From the NCBI RefSeq assembly GCF_043290135.1, contig NC_134710.1, forward strand, positions 142,056,832-142,120,831: a stretch of DNA of 64,000 nucleotides, written 5' to 3'. This DNA comes from Rhipicephalus microplus. Its lineage: Eukaryota > Arthropoda > Arachnida > Ixodida > Ixodidae. A program made the position numbers and the translations under genes. The notes beneath the pieces were generated by a model that worked only from the letters and a program-made list of their open reading frames with translations, ran no database searches and was not told the origin of the DNA. Shown in pieces: positions 30,289 to 43,309 of the stretch (position 1 is the first letter of the stretch; each line of letters opens with the position of its first letter).

Positions 30289-30442
30289 AAGAACTGGGAC
30301 AGTCAGAACTGTTATTTTGAGATCAGGTAGGAGCGTAGGCCTAGCCAGCGAAAAGTGAGACAACGTCCGGCCCGAGCGTCTGATGCTTAGCACTGACGAT
30401 GTGTTTGCGGAGCTATGCATGACCCACTACTTCTTCATTACA
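30286..30442 (-). repeat. 3' LTR of Gypsy B
   Basis: In reverse complement it starts TGTAATGAAGAAGTAGTGGG and includes CACATCGTCAGTGCTAAGCA, ending TTTATTATA. A purine-rich tract (GAGGGGGAAATA on the - strand) lies directly before the TG, as for a polypurine tract. It matches 37025-37182 closely. Confidence 0.8.
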
Positions 30443-32873
30443 TATTTCCCCCTCGCTGAAGACGGAGCCAAGTAGGTATTCTAAGGCGTCGTGAGGACAA
30501 GTCATTCATGATACGGTTTGAGACGATCCACGTGTACGATTTCGCGGCCTCGGCGACGTAGGTCCGGAGTGAGCTTGAGAGGTTCGATTAGGTAGTTGAC
30601 AGCGCAAGTTTGCTCTATGACTAAAGCCCATGGTACCTGCTGACGAACTTTGTAGAGATACCAGGAGCAGCAGTGGGAGGCACCCACAGCCAACCAAGAG
30701 AGTTGGGCGAAAACTGGTAGTGGGACCGTCCATCATCGTGACGAAATTTCTGTAGCCCTTGTTCTTGTGTTGTAAGGGGTCGAGCCAATTGCTGACATTC
30801 TTCCGCATACCGAGTGGCTTCGGAAACTGATGTGCCTTCGGATGACCGGGTCGGTAGGGGAGAATGCTGTCGACTGGAGATGATGGCTCTCGACCATAGA
30901 GTAAAAAGAAGGGAGAAAAGCCTGTCGTCGCTTGAGGTGCCATGTTGTAAGCGTACGTTACGTAGGGAAGGATACGATCCCAGTTGGTGTAGTCGGATGC
31001 GACATACATAGAAAGCATGTCGCCAAGAGTGCGGTTAAAACGTTCGGTCAAGCCCTTTGTTTGTGGGCGATATGAGGTAGTACAGCGGTGAATTACATGG
31101 CATTCCGCAGGAAGTTTTTGAATAACATCCGCGAGAAAGACGTGGCCTCGGTCGCTCAAAAGTTCACGTGGAGTGCCGTGACGCAGAACAAAACGTTGCA
31201 GCAGGAAAGACGCAACGTCACGTGCCGTCGCGGCTGATAGAGAGGCCGTTTCTGCATATCTCGTGAGAATGTCGATCGCAACAATAATCCAGTGATTCTC
31301 AGCTGATGTATATTGCAGAGGACCATAAAGGTCTATTCCAACCCGGTCGAATGGTCGCACTGGGCACGGTAACGGCTGCATTGGTGCAGTAGGACGGCTA
31401 GGATCGTGCTTGCGGCGTTGGCACCCTTTGCAAGATCGAATGTACTTTTGAACTAATGTGTACATGCCACGCCAATAAAACCGAAAACGTAGCCTGGCGT
31501 AGGTTTTAAACAAACCGGCGTGTGCACACTGCGGATCGGCATGGAAAGCAGCATATATGCTGGCACGGAGATGCCTAGGTATGACGAGTATCCATTTGCG
31601 GCCGTCAGGGTGGTAGTTGCGGCGATAAAGTATTCCATCATGGATAACGAAGCGAGAGGCTTGTCGGTGTAGCGCTCGAGATGGTGGGTGGGCGAGTGTT
31701 TCAGATAGGTAATCCATCAGAGACGCAATCTACGAATCTTTGCGCTGCTCCGCAGCCATGTCGATAAGTCCTTATAGTGGAAGTAAGTTGTCTTGGATGA
31801 AGACACTCGCAATATCAGTAGAAACAGGCGAACACGACAGAGCATCGGCATCAGCGTGCTTTTGGCCTGAGCGATAAATGACACGGATGTCGAACTCTTG
31901 GAGCCGTAAAGCCCATCGTGCCAAGCGTCCGGAGGGATCTTTGAGGAAGGATAACCAGCAGAGTGCGTGGTGATTGGTAACAACATCGAAAGGGTGGCCG
32001 TACAGATAAGGCCAAAATTTCGTAATGGCCCAGATGATGGCTAGGCATTCTTTCTCAGTTAACGAATAATTTGCTGCTGTTCTTGTAAGAGTGCGGCTCG
32101 CGTACGCAACAACATATTCTTGGTAACCAGGCTTTCGTTGGGTGACTACAGCGCCAAGACCTACACCGCTAGCATCTATGTGGATTTCTGTGTGAGTGCT
32201 TGAATCGAAATGTCACAGTATGGGTGGTGTTGCAGTTCACGGAGCTTTGCAAAGGCACTGTCGCACCCTGGAGACCACGCAGATGGATTGCGGTCTCCCT
32301 GAAGTAGGTCTGTCAGAGGTGCCATGATACAGACAAAATCTCAGACGAAGTGGCGGAAGTATGAGCAATGCCCCAATGAAACTACGCAGCTCCTTGAGAG
32401 ACGCGGGCCTTGGGAACTCGCTAACAGCACGTAACAGCATGGTCAGGGTGAACGCCATCCTACGACACGACGTGTCCGAGAATGGTCAGCTTGCGTGCTC
32501 TAAAGTGACACTTCTTCAAGTTTAGTTGGAGGCCAGGTGCAGAAAGGCAGCGTAGAATCTGTTCCAAGCGACGAAGGTGCGTGGGAAAATCGGGCGAGAA
32601 TACCACCACATCATCTAAGTAGCACAAACACGTGTTCCATTTAAGGCCTCATAGTATAGTGTCATCATGCGCTCGAATGTTGCCGGCGCATTGCGTAGGC
32701 CGAACGGCATCACGTTAAATTCGTATATGCCGTCTGGTGTAACAAAGGTAGTTTTTGGCCTATCATCCGGATTCATGGGCACTTGCCAATACCCAGAGCG
32801 TAGATCAAGGGAGGAAAAGAACTCTGCGCCTTGTAAAGAGTCGAGGGCGTCATCGATCCGAGGCAAAGGATAA
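30443..32873 (-). pseudogene. Gypsy B pol, C-terminal half: RT, RNase H, integrase
   Basis: RT at 32615-32866: [20 protein letters not shown] and [20 protein letters not shown]; the YLDD box follows in another frame ([11 protein letters not shown]), so there is a frameshift just before it. RNase H lies at about 31800-32200 with a readable [18 protein letters not shown] stretch. Integrase at 30506-31717 (403 codons): the HHCC finger (ADPQCAHAGLFKTYARLRF to CKGCQRRK), GIDLYGP (first D), LLSDRG (second D) and GLTERFNRTLGDMLSMY (E). After the GREPSS region the frame shifts; the true C-terminus (EIVHVDRLKPYHE) is near 30506-30690 in a different frame. Typical of Gypsy pol. Confidence 0.8.
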
Positions 32874-32935
32874 ACATCCTTTCGTGTTATTTTGTTTAGA
32901 CGACGATAATCTACGCAATTGACGTATGCATGTGG

Positions 32936-33160
32936 GAGGTAGTGGCCAGATACTGCACCAGGCTGGCCAATCCTTCTCTGGTGAGGGAGTGCGTTACCGG
33001 CGGTGGTTACCAGTGAGGCCGCACCCCAGGCCTCTTTAATGCAGTTCCATCACCGCGCGGTTTTTTTTAATCCGGTTGGGAACTGCGCGGCACCGGGATT
33101 TGAACCACGGACCTTTTGCATGCGAGGCGGATGCTCTAACCACTACGCCATCGCCGCGTT
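32936..33160 (-). repeat. inverted tRNA-like head and spacer of the RTE LINE
   Basis: In reverse complement it opens GGCGATGGCGTAGTGGTTAG and has AATCCCGGTGCCGCGCAGTT (B-box side) and AAAGAGGCCTGGGGTGCGGC, then the spacer CACCAGAGAAGGATTGGCCA. It aligns along its length with 6551-6785. The anticodon-arm part reads CCGCCTCGCATGC. Confidence 0.75.
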
Positions 33161-33169
33161 TTAAACACC

Positions 33170-34048
33170 CTGGAAGAAATCTACAGGGGATCAACTGCTA
33201 CCATAGTGCTTCATAAAGAGAGCAATAGAATACCAATCGAGAAGGGTATAAGGCAGGGGGACACAATCTCCCCAATGCTATTCACCGCATGCTTACAGGA
33301 GGTTTTCAGAAGCCTAGAATGGGAACAGTTAGGGATAAGAGTTAATGGAGAGTACCTTATTAACCTGCGCTTCGCCAATGACATTGCATTGCTCAGTAAC
33401 TCAGGGGACGAATCGCAACTCATGATTACGGAGTTAGACAAGGAGAGCAGAAAGGTGGGTCGTAAAATTAATCTGCAGAAAACGAAAGTAATGTACAACA
33501 ACCTCGGAAGAGAGCAGCCCTTCGAGATAGGTAATAGTGCCGTTCAAGTTGTAAAAGACTATGTCTGCTTAGGGTAGGTAATAACCGCGGAGCCGAACCA
33601 CGAGATTGAAGTAACTAGAAAAATAAGTATGGGGTGGAGCATGCTTGGCAAGCACTCTCAAATTATGACAGGTAGATTGCCACTATACCTTAAGAGGAAG
33701 GTATATAACAGCTGTATCTTGCCGGTACTTAGCTACGGAGCAGAAATCTGGAGACTTACAAAGAGGGTTCAGCGTAAATTGAGGACGACGTAGCGAGCAA
33801 TGGAAAGAAAAATGGTAGGTGTAACCTTAAGAGACAAGAAGAAAGCAGAGTGGATTAGGAAACAAACGGGGGTTAAGGATATTATAGTTGAAATCAAGAA
33901 GAGAAAATGGACAGGGGCCTGGCATGTAGCGCGTAGACAGGATAACCGCTGGTCATTAAGGGTAACTAACTGGATTCCCAGAGAAGACAAGCGAGTTAGG
34001 GGGAGCCAGAAGGTTAGGTGGACAGATGAGATTAAGAAGTTTGCGGGT

Positions 34049-34050
<2 letters not shown>
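33170..34050 (+). pseudogene. RTE-type LINE reverse transcriptase, decayed
   Basis: Reads LEEIYRGSTATIVLHKESNR, IPIEKGIRQGDTISPMLFTA, then LINLRFANDIALLSNSGDES: the RT catalytic box is FAND instead of FADD. After a stop near 33575 it goes on as VITAEPNHEIEVTRKISMGW, YLKRKVYNSCILPVLSYGAE, RKQTGVKDIIVEIKKRKW and WIPREDKRVRGSQKVRWTDE. The order IRQGD.ISP.LF, FADDI.LL, YGAE.W and the C-terminal K.RW.DEI are diagnostic for RTE/BovB-like LINEs. Several stops and the FAND change exclude activity. Confidence 0.8.
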
Positions 34051-34083
<33 letters not shown>

Positions 34084-34575
34084 TAATTTTACCCTTAAGG
34101 GCCTCTCTCGGGGCATTACATAAGGGGGGGGGAACAATCCAAGTACAAATTTCAATGAAAATGCAGTTCATGGTTACACTTTTTGAATTACTAAAACACA
34201 CAGGTAGCAACAAAAAACAAAAAGAAAACAGAGCATGTCAAACGAAATATTCAACAGTCAATTCGCGGTCCAAAATATACAGGCGGCAGAGAACGAACAA
34301 CAAAGAAAGACAAACAGCGATTAAGAGTCAAGGGTAGCTAGTAATAAATCTCTAAATTTAAAAGCAACTTTTTCGCTGACAATAGCATCCGTCAAACCGT
34401 TCCACTCATCGATAGCCGTAGGAAGAAATGATTTATTAAAAGCGTTAGTAGAACCAAACAGACGTTGGATACTCGGGGAATTAAATAGGCGACGAGATGT
34501 TCGGACAGGCGGAAGTAAAAGTGAGCCATGTAGGTGAGGAAAGCTGTAGTAAAGTTTGTGAAAGAGACAATATAA
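34050..34575 (-). mobile_element. 3' fragment of a CR1/L2-like LINE nested in the RTE LINE
   Basis: On the - strand 34321-34593 encodes NLYCLFHKLYYSFPHLHGSL and KSFLPTAIDEWNGLTDAIV, the typical end of a CR1/L2-like RT ORF (compare the C-terminus at 20741-20915). The 3' side lies at the left with a (CAT)n/(ATG)n run at 34051-34083. It interrupts the RTE sequence, which resumes as GGAGGAACCTGGCAGAGGCC. Confidence 0.65.
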
Positions 34576-34659
34576 ATTGGCAGCAGCAAGCACAGGACCA
34601 GGTTAACTGGAGGAACCTGGCAGAGGCCTTTCTTTGTCCTGCAGTACACGTAGTCAGGC

Positions 34660-34699
<40 letters not shown>

Positions 34700-34705
34700 T
34701 ACGCA

Positions 34706-36284
34706 AAAGCGTATCGTGCCATTCTTATTTTTAACTAAAACAACCGGTGACACCCAAGGAGTGCTTGACAGTTGAACGACGCCGCGCTTTAGCATGACAC
34801 CCACCTGTTCATCGATGACACGGCGTTTAGTCAGCGAAACACGGCACGGTTGCTGCCGTAGTGGTGGGTGTTTACCTGTGTCGATCTGGTGGCATTCAGT
34901 AGATGTTCGACCTAAGATAGCGCTGTGACTGTCAAAAGATGGCCGAAACTTGTCAAGGAGGCTCAAAAGCTCACACCTCTGTTTTGGGTTTCAGCATTCG
35001 TCGATTACACGGTTGGAAATGTCGGCAGTGGAAGGGCCATTCATGGAACTACAGGAGAGGGCGCTGAATTCCGATGATTCATCAGGAACGTCAAATGTAG
35101 CGATGGTTTCGAATGATTCGATTGAGCCGATACATTCGAACCGAAGCAGCGTAATCGGGAATGGGAACGGATTCCCCACAGGCACGTCGGTCGCACCACC
35201 TTGAAGAGTAACGAGAGCGATTGGGAGCAGTGATAGGTGGCGATGAACGAAAGCAGCGGAAGGCGTGAAGACTGCGGTAGTGTCGACGATGGCGGAACAC
35301 GACACAGGTGCGAAGACAGTAGCGCGCGGAGGGATCTGAGTGTCGTCACTAATGATCAACTTCGCGTAGCAAGGGTGATCGTCCGCAGGTCTCTAAGAGC
35401 ATCACCAAGAGGACAAAAGACGACTTCGGCCCGGGCGCAATCAATGATGGCTTGGTGATGGGAGAGAAAATTCCAGCCTAAAATGATGTCATGAGAACAG
35501 TGCGGAAGTACTATGAACTGCACTGTGTAGGGCACTCCTTGAATTACAAGTCTGGCGGCACACGCCGCAACAGACTGCACAGACGGTTCAGTGGCAGTAT
35601 GAAGAAACGAACCCAAGTAAGGCGTTGTCACTTTTCGAATTGCACGGCAAACTTTTTCGGTAATGACAGAAATGGCGACACCAGTATCAATAAGGGCAAG
35701 TACAGGTACACCTTCAAGAACGGCATTAATGACATTCGGCGTGAACAAAGAGGGCTTGTGCTTTGCGACGAGGACGTAGTTCTTGCCCCGGGAACTGCGT
35801 CATTTAGTTTTCCGCGTCGATTGTACGGGGGCGTCGGCGTATCGGGGAGGGCGAGTGACGACGTGGAAGAGGAGACCGGAGATCAGAAGGTAGTTGGTGG
35901 CTTGGTCGAGGAGGGTGCAATTCGAGGTCTGGAGTGTAGGGAAACGTGTGGTCGTACTCATATGAACCCGGGTTTTCACAGACGTGCGACGCGTCCGGGT
36001 AGAGCACACGAAAAGTAGAACGGTTGGTGTTCGGCAGTGCGCCATGGATTAGGGACTAGGTGGACTGGAGGTCGTGTTGGCTGGGCGGCAAAAACAGGAG
36101 CAGGCAGTAGAGGCGGCGCTCGGAACGTCTGTGGTCGTGCTGCTGTTTCGGCATACGTCAATGGTGCATTGACTGGTGGCACCAGCTACGGAGGAAGCAC
36201 CCCAGACACTTGGTCTTTTATAATAGTCAGTAGTGTAGGGCTAAGCGGCGCACTGCGCTCCGGTAGGCCGGAGATGAGCGACAG
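34706..36284 (-). pseudogene. Gypsy B protease and start of RT
   Basis: Protease at 35356-35748: VPVLALIDTGVAISVITEKV with a DTG active site, then HCSHDIILGWNFLSHHQAII. The linker to RT is at 34991-35359. The RT start at 34720-34966 reads RRVIDEQVGVMLKRGVVQLS and STPWVSPVVLVKNKNGTIRF, where the LINE has inserted. The proline-rich gag C-terminus and probable zinc-knuckle region lie at about 35800-36180. Frames differ between parts, so the ORF is broken. Confidence 0.7.
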
Positions 36285-37013
36285 TTAGCGGGCAACTTCT
36301 TTGTGCGCAAAATCTTTTATCTGCGTGAGGAGGGCGGGATCTTGCGAGAGAGTTAAGCTGGACATCGATTCCTGATGTGGGACAGCACGGCGGGTGACGA
36401 GACGTTGCCGGCGGAGCTCATCATAGCTTTGGAAGAGCTCGGTAACTTGAGCGACAGTAGCCGGGCTTTTTGAAATGAGCATCTGGAATGCGTCCTTGTC
36501 GATACCCTTAAAAATATGCTTGATACGGTCCACCTCTTTCATTTTCGCATCGACGCGTTTGCACAAGTCAATGACGTGCTCTATGTAACTGGTGGAATTC
36601 TCACCAGGCAGTTGAGATCTTGACTGAAGGCGCTGCTCCGCACGAAGTTTGCGGACAGCAGGACGACCGAAGACTTCGCTGAACTTTGACCTGAATGCTG
36701 CCAAGATTGGAACGTCGGTTTCATGGTTCCGAAGCCACAAGTGGGCAATGCCACAGAGATAAATACCGACGGTGGCCAGTCTCGTGCCTTCGTCCCATTT
36801 GTTCAAGACACTCACGAGTTCGTAGGTAGCCAGCCAGTCGTCGACGTCGTGATCATCAGTGCCGCTGAATATGGGAGGGTCCCGCTGACGGACCACGCCG
36901 GAGCACACAATGGCCTCGGGAGCCATAGGCGGAGGGCTTGTGGCAGATGCAGTGGTCATAGCGGCAGGTCGAGTCTGGCTTCGCAACTCCAGGATCGCGA
37001 GGAGGCCCAGCAA
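36285..37013 (-). pseudogene. Gypsy B gag, capsid part
   Basis: The 242-codon frame reads QRDPPIFSGTDDHDVDDWLA, TYELVSVLNKWDEGTRLATV, then FGRPAVRKLRAEQRLQSRSQ and SYIEHVIDLCKRVDAKMKEV. The DPP.F.G....dv..Wl..ye.....nkW pattern is that of Gypsy gag capsid. The protein stops before a zinc knuckle; more gag continues at lower coordinates in another frame. Gag of element C at 40815-42050 is clearly related. Confidence 0.75.
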
Positions 37014-37024
37014 TCTCCACCAAA

Positions 37025-37296
<272 letters not shown>

Positions 37297-37319
37297 ACAC
37301 TGATGATGATATCTACAGA

Positions 37320-38450
37320 TCAGGAAATTATACAAATGATGATGACACGTCCAATTGATAAAGAAGAGTCGGTGACTGCGCTCACACTAAGTGGTGAGAT
37401 ATGGTAATTAACGGAAGACGTTTGTTCAATCACCGTATAAGGCCCTATGAAACGACTGAGGAATTTTTCCCATAAGCCGGGCACACGCACGGGAGTCCAC
37501 AGAAGAACTTCGTCTCCTGGGGAAAAGGTGACAGCACGGTGAGTTGAGTCGTAGCGAGACTTGCGAGCTTCCTGAGAGATGCCAGTGTTGATTCGGGCCA
37601 GATGACGGCAGTGCTTGAGGCGAGACAAAAATTGTGCGGATAAAGGGCCTGCTGAGGTAGCAGAAGCCGAAAGGAAGGAGACGTCCAGAGTTACACTTGG
37701 AGAGCGGCCATGGACCAGAAAATAGGGAGAAAAGCCGGTGGTGCGTTGCGTAGCTGTATTGTAGGTGAACGTTACGAATAGCAAATGGCGTCCCAGTTCG
37801 TGTGGTCAGGATTAACGTACATGGCAATCATGTCCGAGAGGGTACGATGAAAGCGTTCCGTCTAGCCATTTGTTTGAGGATGATAAGTAGAAGTTGTTTT
37901 GTGGATGGTGTTGGGGGCACGTAGAACCTCAGCAACAATAGAAGAAAGAAAGACTTTGCCGCGGTCGCTGAGCAGAACACGTGGAGCTCCATGGCGTAAA
38001 AATATGTTACGCAGAAAAAAATCAGCTACTTCAGTGGCTGTAGCAACGTGCAGTGAGGCGGTTTCCACGTAACAAGTGAGGTGGTCAACAGCCGTTACAA
38101 TCGAACAATTTCCATTGGAGGTCACGGGAAGGGGGCGTACAAGTCTATCCCGACGACTTCGAATGGCAAAGCGGGACAAGGAAGAGGTTGGAGAAAGCCA
38201 GAGGGAGCAGTAGTGGGTCATTTCCGCCGTTGACATAAGGCACACGAAGAAACATATTTGGCGGTCGCGGATGAGAGGCCAGGCCAGGTGAACCGACTGC
38301 GTATTTTGTCGTACGTTTTGTGATAGCCGAGATGCCCAGCAGCAGGATCATCATGGAATGTCTCAAGAACCTGACGTTGTAGACAACGTGGTATAACGGG
38401 GACCCATTTGTTTCCTTCAACGTGGTAAATATAGCGATGTAAAACACCAT
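37320..38450 (-). pseudogene. Gypsy C integrase
   Basis: The zinc finger end (AGHLGYKTYDKIRSRF-like; seen as HLGYHKTYDKIRSRFTWPGL and CALCQRRK at 38218-38330) leads to the core: FLRHGAPRVLLSDRGKVFLS with the second aspartate, then TTSTYHPQTNG followed by a stop where TERF should continue. The C-terminal frame at 37320-37784 reads FVTFTYNTATQRTTGFSPYF and FSPGDEVLLWTPVRVPGLW, with [18 protein letters not shown] (GPY-type end). At least two breaks. Confidence 0.75.
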
Positions 38451-39750
38451 CGTGAAGCTTGAATTGCTTCAGTTGTCGGCGAAGTCGGGCGTTCGGAGGA
38501 GTGGATGTACCTTCTAAGCGTGCTATTATGGAGCGGCAGTAAGGGTCAACGCGTTGATGCGACACAAGGGTAGAAGGGTGGCCGGAGCTTAGCCAACTGA
38601 GACCTGCGATGGGTAATGCTGCGGTGGAAATTGGTGACGGTGGGCTATTACGGTTGGGTAGAGGGCTGCGAGAGAGCATCAGCATCTTGGTGCTTCTTAC
38701 CAGACCTGTAGACGACATCAAAGTTGTGCTCTTGTACACGAAGCACCCAGCAGCCAAGACGACCCGATAAGTTCTTTAGCGACGAAAGCCAGCACAATGC
38801 GTTGTGGTCGGTGACAAATGTGAAGCGGCGGCCGTGGAGGTATGGACGAAATTTTTGTACCGCCCATACAACAGCAAGGCACTCTTGTTCGGTTATTGTG
38901 TAATTTTTCTCGGCAGCTGTCAAAGCACGACTGGCGTAAGCGATGACACGTTCGCATGCGGTGTTGTCACGCTGCAGTAGAACGGCACCGAGACCATGGC
39001 CACTGGCGTCAGTGTGAAGAATTGTGGTTGCACCCGGATCGAAATGACATAGTACCGGGTCGGATGTCAGGGCTTGCTTCAACGCCAGGAAAGCCTTTTC
39101 ACAGTTTTCGGACCAGACGAATGCCGTGTTACTTGCAAGCAGTTGATGGAGCGGAGAGGCAAGCCTTGCGAAATTGCGTATGAAGCGTCGAAAGTAGGAT
39201 GCAAAGCCGAAAAAACTGCGCAGGTCTTTTTGACGCAACCGACGGAGAAACTCGAGGACGGCGGCAAGCTTTTCAAGATCCGGTCGAATACCGTCTTTGC
39301 TGACTAAGTGCCCTAGAACCTTGATCGTCTTGCTTGCGAAGGTGCATTTTTTCGTATTCAGCTGTAAACCAGCTTTTGCAAGGCAACCTAGGACTTATTC
39401 GAGACGTTGTAGACGTTGCGAAAAGGTAGACGAAAACACTATGATGTCGTCAAGGTAGCATAAGCAGGTTTTCCACTTCAGGCCACGCAGTACGCTGTCG
39501 ATCATACGTTCGAAGGTAGCAGGCGCGTTACAAAGTCCGAAAGGCATTACGTTAAATTCATATAGCCCATCCGGGGTGGTAAAAGCCGTCTTAATTCTCT
39601 TTGTCAGATTCGGACACTGGTATTTGCCAGTAGCCCGATCGCAGGTCAAGGCTCGAAAAATACTCTGCGCCATGCAACGAATTTAGTGCGTCATCAATTC
39701 GAGGGAGAGGTAAACATTTTTGCGCGTTATTTTGTTCAGTGCCCGATAAT
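38451..39750 (-). pseudogene. Gypsy C RT and RNase H
   Basis: RT at 39395-39673: [20 protein letters not shown] and CYLDDIIVFSSTFSQRLQRL, with the YLDD box intact. RT connection and RNase H at 38648-39238: FFGFASYFRRFIRNFARLAS, LHTDASGHGLGAVLLQRDN, TITEQECLAVVWAVQKFRP and SGKKHQDADALSQ, so all four acidic positions of RNase H are visible. Frames change between the parts (near 39390 and 39240). Downstream, the linker to integrase at 38451-38650 is in another frame. Confidence 0.8.
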
Positions 39751-40758
39751 CAACGCAAAAAACATACCGTTCCGTCTTTCTTTTGCACCAACACAACTGG
39801 CGAAGACCATGGACTCGAGGAAGGACGTATGATATTCCGTCGAAGCATGTCTGATACGTTTTCCTCGATTATCTTCCTTTCTGCGAGGGACACGTGGTAT
39901 GGGCGCCGGTGAATTATTCGGGAGCCGTCAGTCTGAATTCGGTGAGTCGCAGAAGTTATCATACCAAGGACAGCGGAATGAACGTCAAACAAAGGGTGAT
40001 GTCTGTTCAATAAATTCAGCAATTCTTGACTCTGGGCTGTTGTCAGATTAGGGATTATCGTCACCGATAGAGGAGTGGGAGAGTTGAGTGGCGGCGTGCT
40101 TGGCTCTGGTAGGTCTTCTTGACTTAAAAGGGCAACAATTGCAACGGGATGCGGGTCAATAGCGCATGTGACTGCTGATACACAGGGCAACAATAAGGGT
40201 TCGGGGTCTGATTTAACGAGTAATAAAAGCAGACCCTTCAGAAAAACGAACAAGGCCTGCAATGATCAGAATGTCTCGATGTACCGTGTCGCCATAAGGT
40301 AGTAGAAGCACGTCGCTATCCACAATGTTGCTGCAATCAACGCTAACTACTTCTTCTCGGGATGGCCAAAGAACATAATCTGAAGTGGTGACGAGACGAA
40401 TGCGCTCTTTGGGTTCCGATACAGAAGAGTCGGTGGGATTGAGGTGGATGAGGCGCTGACGACAAGATATAGAAGCGTGTGCAGACGACAGAAAATCCCA
40501 CACCAAAATGAGTTCGTGGGTGCACTCACGGAGAACTGCAACAGCAATATGATGACGAATATTGTCTATGAAAACACGAACTGTACACTGGGCGAGTGGG
40601 CGACAAATGGCGCTCATCGCAGCACGGAGAGACGGGCCCGAGTAAGGTGTTGTTACTTTGCAGAGACGGGAGCAAAGGTCAGAGCGAATAATGGCAACAG
40701 CAGCGCCAGTATCCACTAGAGCTTCGACGCGTATACCTTCGACTAACACTGTTAACAA
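39750..40758 (-). pseudogene. Gypsy C protease and N-terminal RT
   Basis: Protease: IRVEALVDTGAAVAIIRSDL with a DTG active site, then ECTHELILVWDFLSSAHASI (40213-40758). The following frame (39750-40262) has SEDLPEP-type linker, then RRPYHVSLAERKIIEENVSD, MLRRNIIRPSSSPWSSPVV and LVQKKDGTVCFLR, where a frameshift destroys the RFCVDYR motif. Related to the same region of Gypsy B. Confidence 0.75.
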
Positions 40759-40814
40759 GTTCGATGGTCTGTCTGGAGGAATTGCTGGCTGTCCGGTGAA
40801 TGCAGTTTCCCCTC

Positions 40815-42050
40815 CTAAAACTGCATTGGGCAGTTTTCCGAGTGGGCATTCAGAACATTGGGGGCGGGTCGCAGAGGTGACAAGGAATGGCGATTGGGAG
40901 ATGGTGAGTGGCGGCGAGACTCACGGGAGTTCACAGACAGACCACTACTGTAAGGTAGAGAGGGCGAACGCTGAAAAGAAGACCAATAAGGCGTGAGCTG
41001 GTAGTTCGTGAGTGGACTGAAGCGTCCGCGTTCCTCTGGAGCGTAGCCACGTTGTTCGTCCTGTTGACGCCTTCGGCGAAAGCGAGATATATGACCCCTA
41101 TAGCCGCAATAACAACAGATTGGGCGTTGAGGACGTGGCATGGTGTAATAAGGCTGTGGGCGCATCGGTGGTGACACTGACGCCACAGGTTCATGGTCAC
41201 CTGGTGTAGCCGCTGGGATAGTGGTGGGTGCTGAGAGCGCCACGACTTCTGCGTACGTTGGTACCTGACGAGGTTTGGATTCGGCAGTACAAGGTGAATT
41301 TGACGCAGATGCAATCTCTTGCCTAATGATGTCCCGCAAGTTGGTTGGAGCTGAGGCTAAAGTATACGATGAGGCGCAGGAAGAGCAGCGCCCATGAAGC
41401 TCCTCACGAACGATGTCGCGGACCAGGGCACGGATGTCGAGGGCCGCAGGAAGGCAAATGTCCGAGGCATCATGGCAAAGACGAAGAGACTGAAGTTCTT
41501 CTAGTCTCTGGCAAATGGTGATGACATCTTGAGCTGTGGTAGGGTTTTGCCACGCAAGGGCGTTGAATGCGATGGTATTTATGCCTTTGATAATATGGCG
41601 TATTTGTTCGCTTTGAGGCATAGCTGAATTTACACGCTTGCACAAGGCAAGAACATCCTCAATGTACGACGTGTATGATTCACCCGCCAGCTGAATGCAT
41701 TCAGCAAGCTTCTTTGTTGCTGCTTCAGCGCGAGCGCTGGGGGAACCGAAAATCTGACGGAGCTGCCGTGTGAACGTATCCCAGTCGGGAAAATCTTGGA
41801 GGTGGTTCCAAAACCAGGTTTTGGCAACATCAGTTAGGTAGAAAGGGATTGTACGCAACTTGTGTAGAGTATCCGACCTGTTCAACTCGCTGAAGAGGTC
41901 GTAGGTGTGTAGCCATTCTTCAACGTCATCCCCTTCGAGACCCGAGAATACTGGCGGATCACGCTGGTGGCTGTGGACGGCCAAGGTCGACGGCGGAGGC
42001 TGCACTGGGCTGGTGGTGTTGGATGGACCAGGATTGTCTTGCACTGCCAT
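40815..42050 (-). CDS. Gypsy C gag, intact frame of 412 codons
   Basis: Starts at ATG 42050 ([20 protein letters not shown]) and is open to a stop at 40815. Capsid-like part: [60 protein letters not shown], then [20 protein letters not shown] and [14 protein letters not shown]. The C-terminal half is basic/proline-rich with a CCxC-type region ([19 protein letters not shown]), a zinc knuckle whose final Cys is replaced by [15 protein letters not shown] instead of C..C....H....C. The frame runs upstream of the ATG into the (TA)n tract as meaningless IYIY, so 42050 is the chosen start. This is the best-kept gene of element C. Confidence 0.8.
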   Translation of the reverse strand: MAVQDNPGPSNTTSPVQPPPSTLAVHSHQRDPPVFSGLEGDDVEEWLHTYDLFSELNRSDTLHKLRTIPFYLTDVAKTWFWNHLQDFPDWDTFTRQLRQIFGSPSARAEAATKKLAECIQLAGESYTSYIEDVLALCKRVNSAMPQSEQIRHIIKGINTIAFNALAWQNPTTAQDVITICQRLEELQSLRLCHDASDICLPAALDIRALVRDIVREELHGRCSSCASSYTLASAPTNLRDIIRQEIASASNSPCTAESKPRQVPTYAEVVALSAPTTIPAATPGDHEPVASVSPPMRPQPYYTMPRPQRPICCYCGYRGHISRFRRRRQQDEQRGYAPEERGRFSPLTNYQLTPYWSSFQRSPSLPYSSGLSVNSRESRRHSPSPNRHSLSPLRPAPNVLNAHSENCPMQF

Positions 42051-42097
42051 GTCAGGTGGTAGTAGACGACGACCCGAGCGGAGCTCCAGTGGTAACG

Positions 42098-43309
<1,212 letters not shown>

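Larger units (their letters stand above)
32918..34699 (+). mobile_element. RTE LINE with inverted 5' segment, inserted in Gypsy B RT
   Basis: TACGCA flanks both sides (32912-32917 and 34700-34705). Removing the insert and one TACGCA rejoins the Gypsy B RT reading (GTIRFCV to DYRRLNKI). The left 243 bp are the tRNA-like head and spacer in reverse orientation; the rest is the RT end of an RTE LINE in + orientation. The 3' end is GGAGGAACCTGGCAGAGGCC, then CAGGCTGATGATG with a (TGA)n tail (34663-34698). A minus-strand LINE fragment is nested inside at about 34050-34575. The inverted 5' part fits twin priming. Confidence 0.75.
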
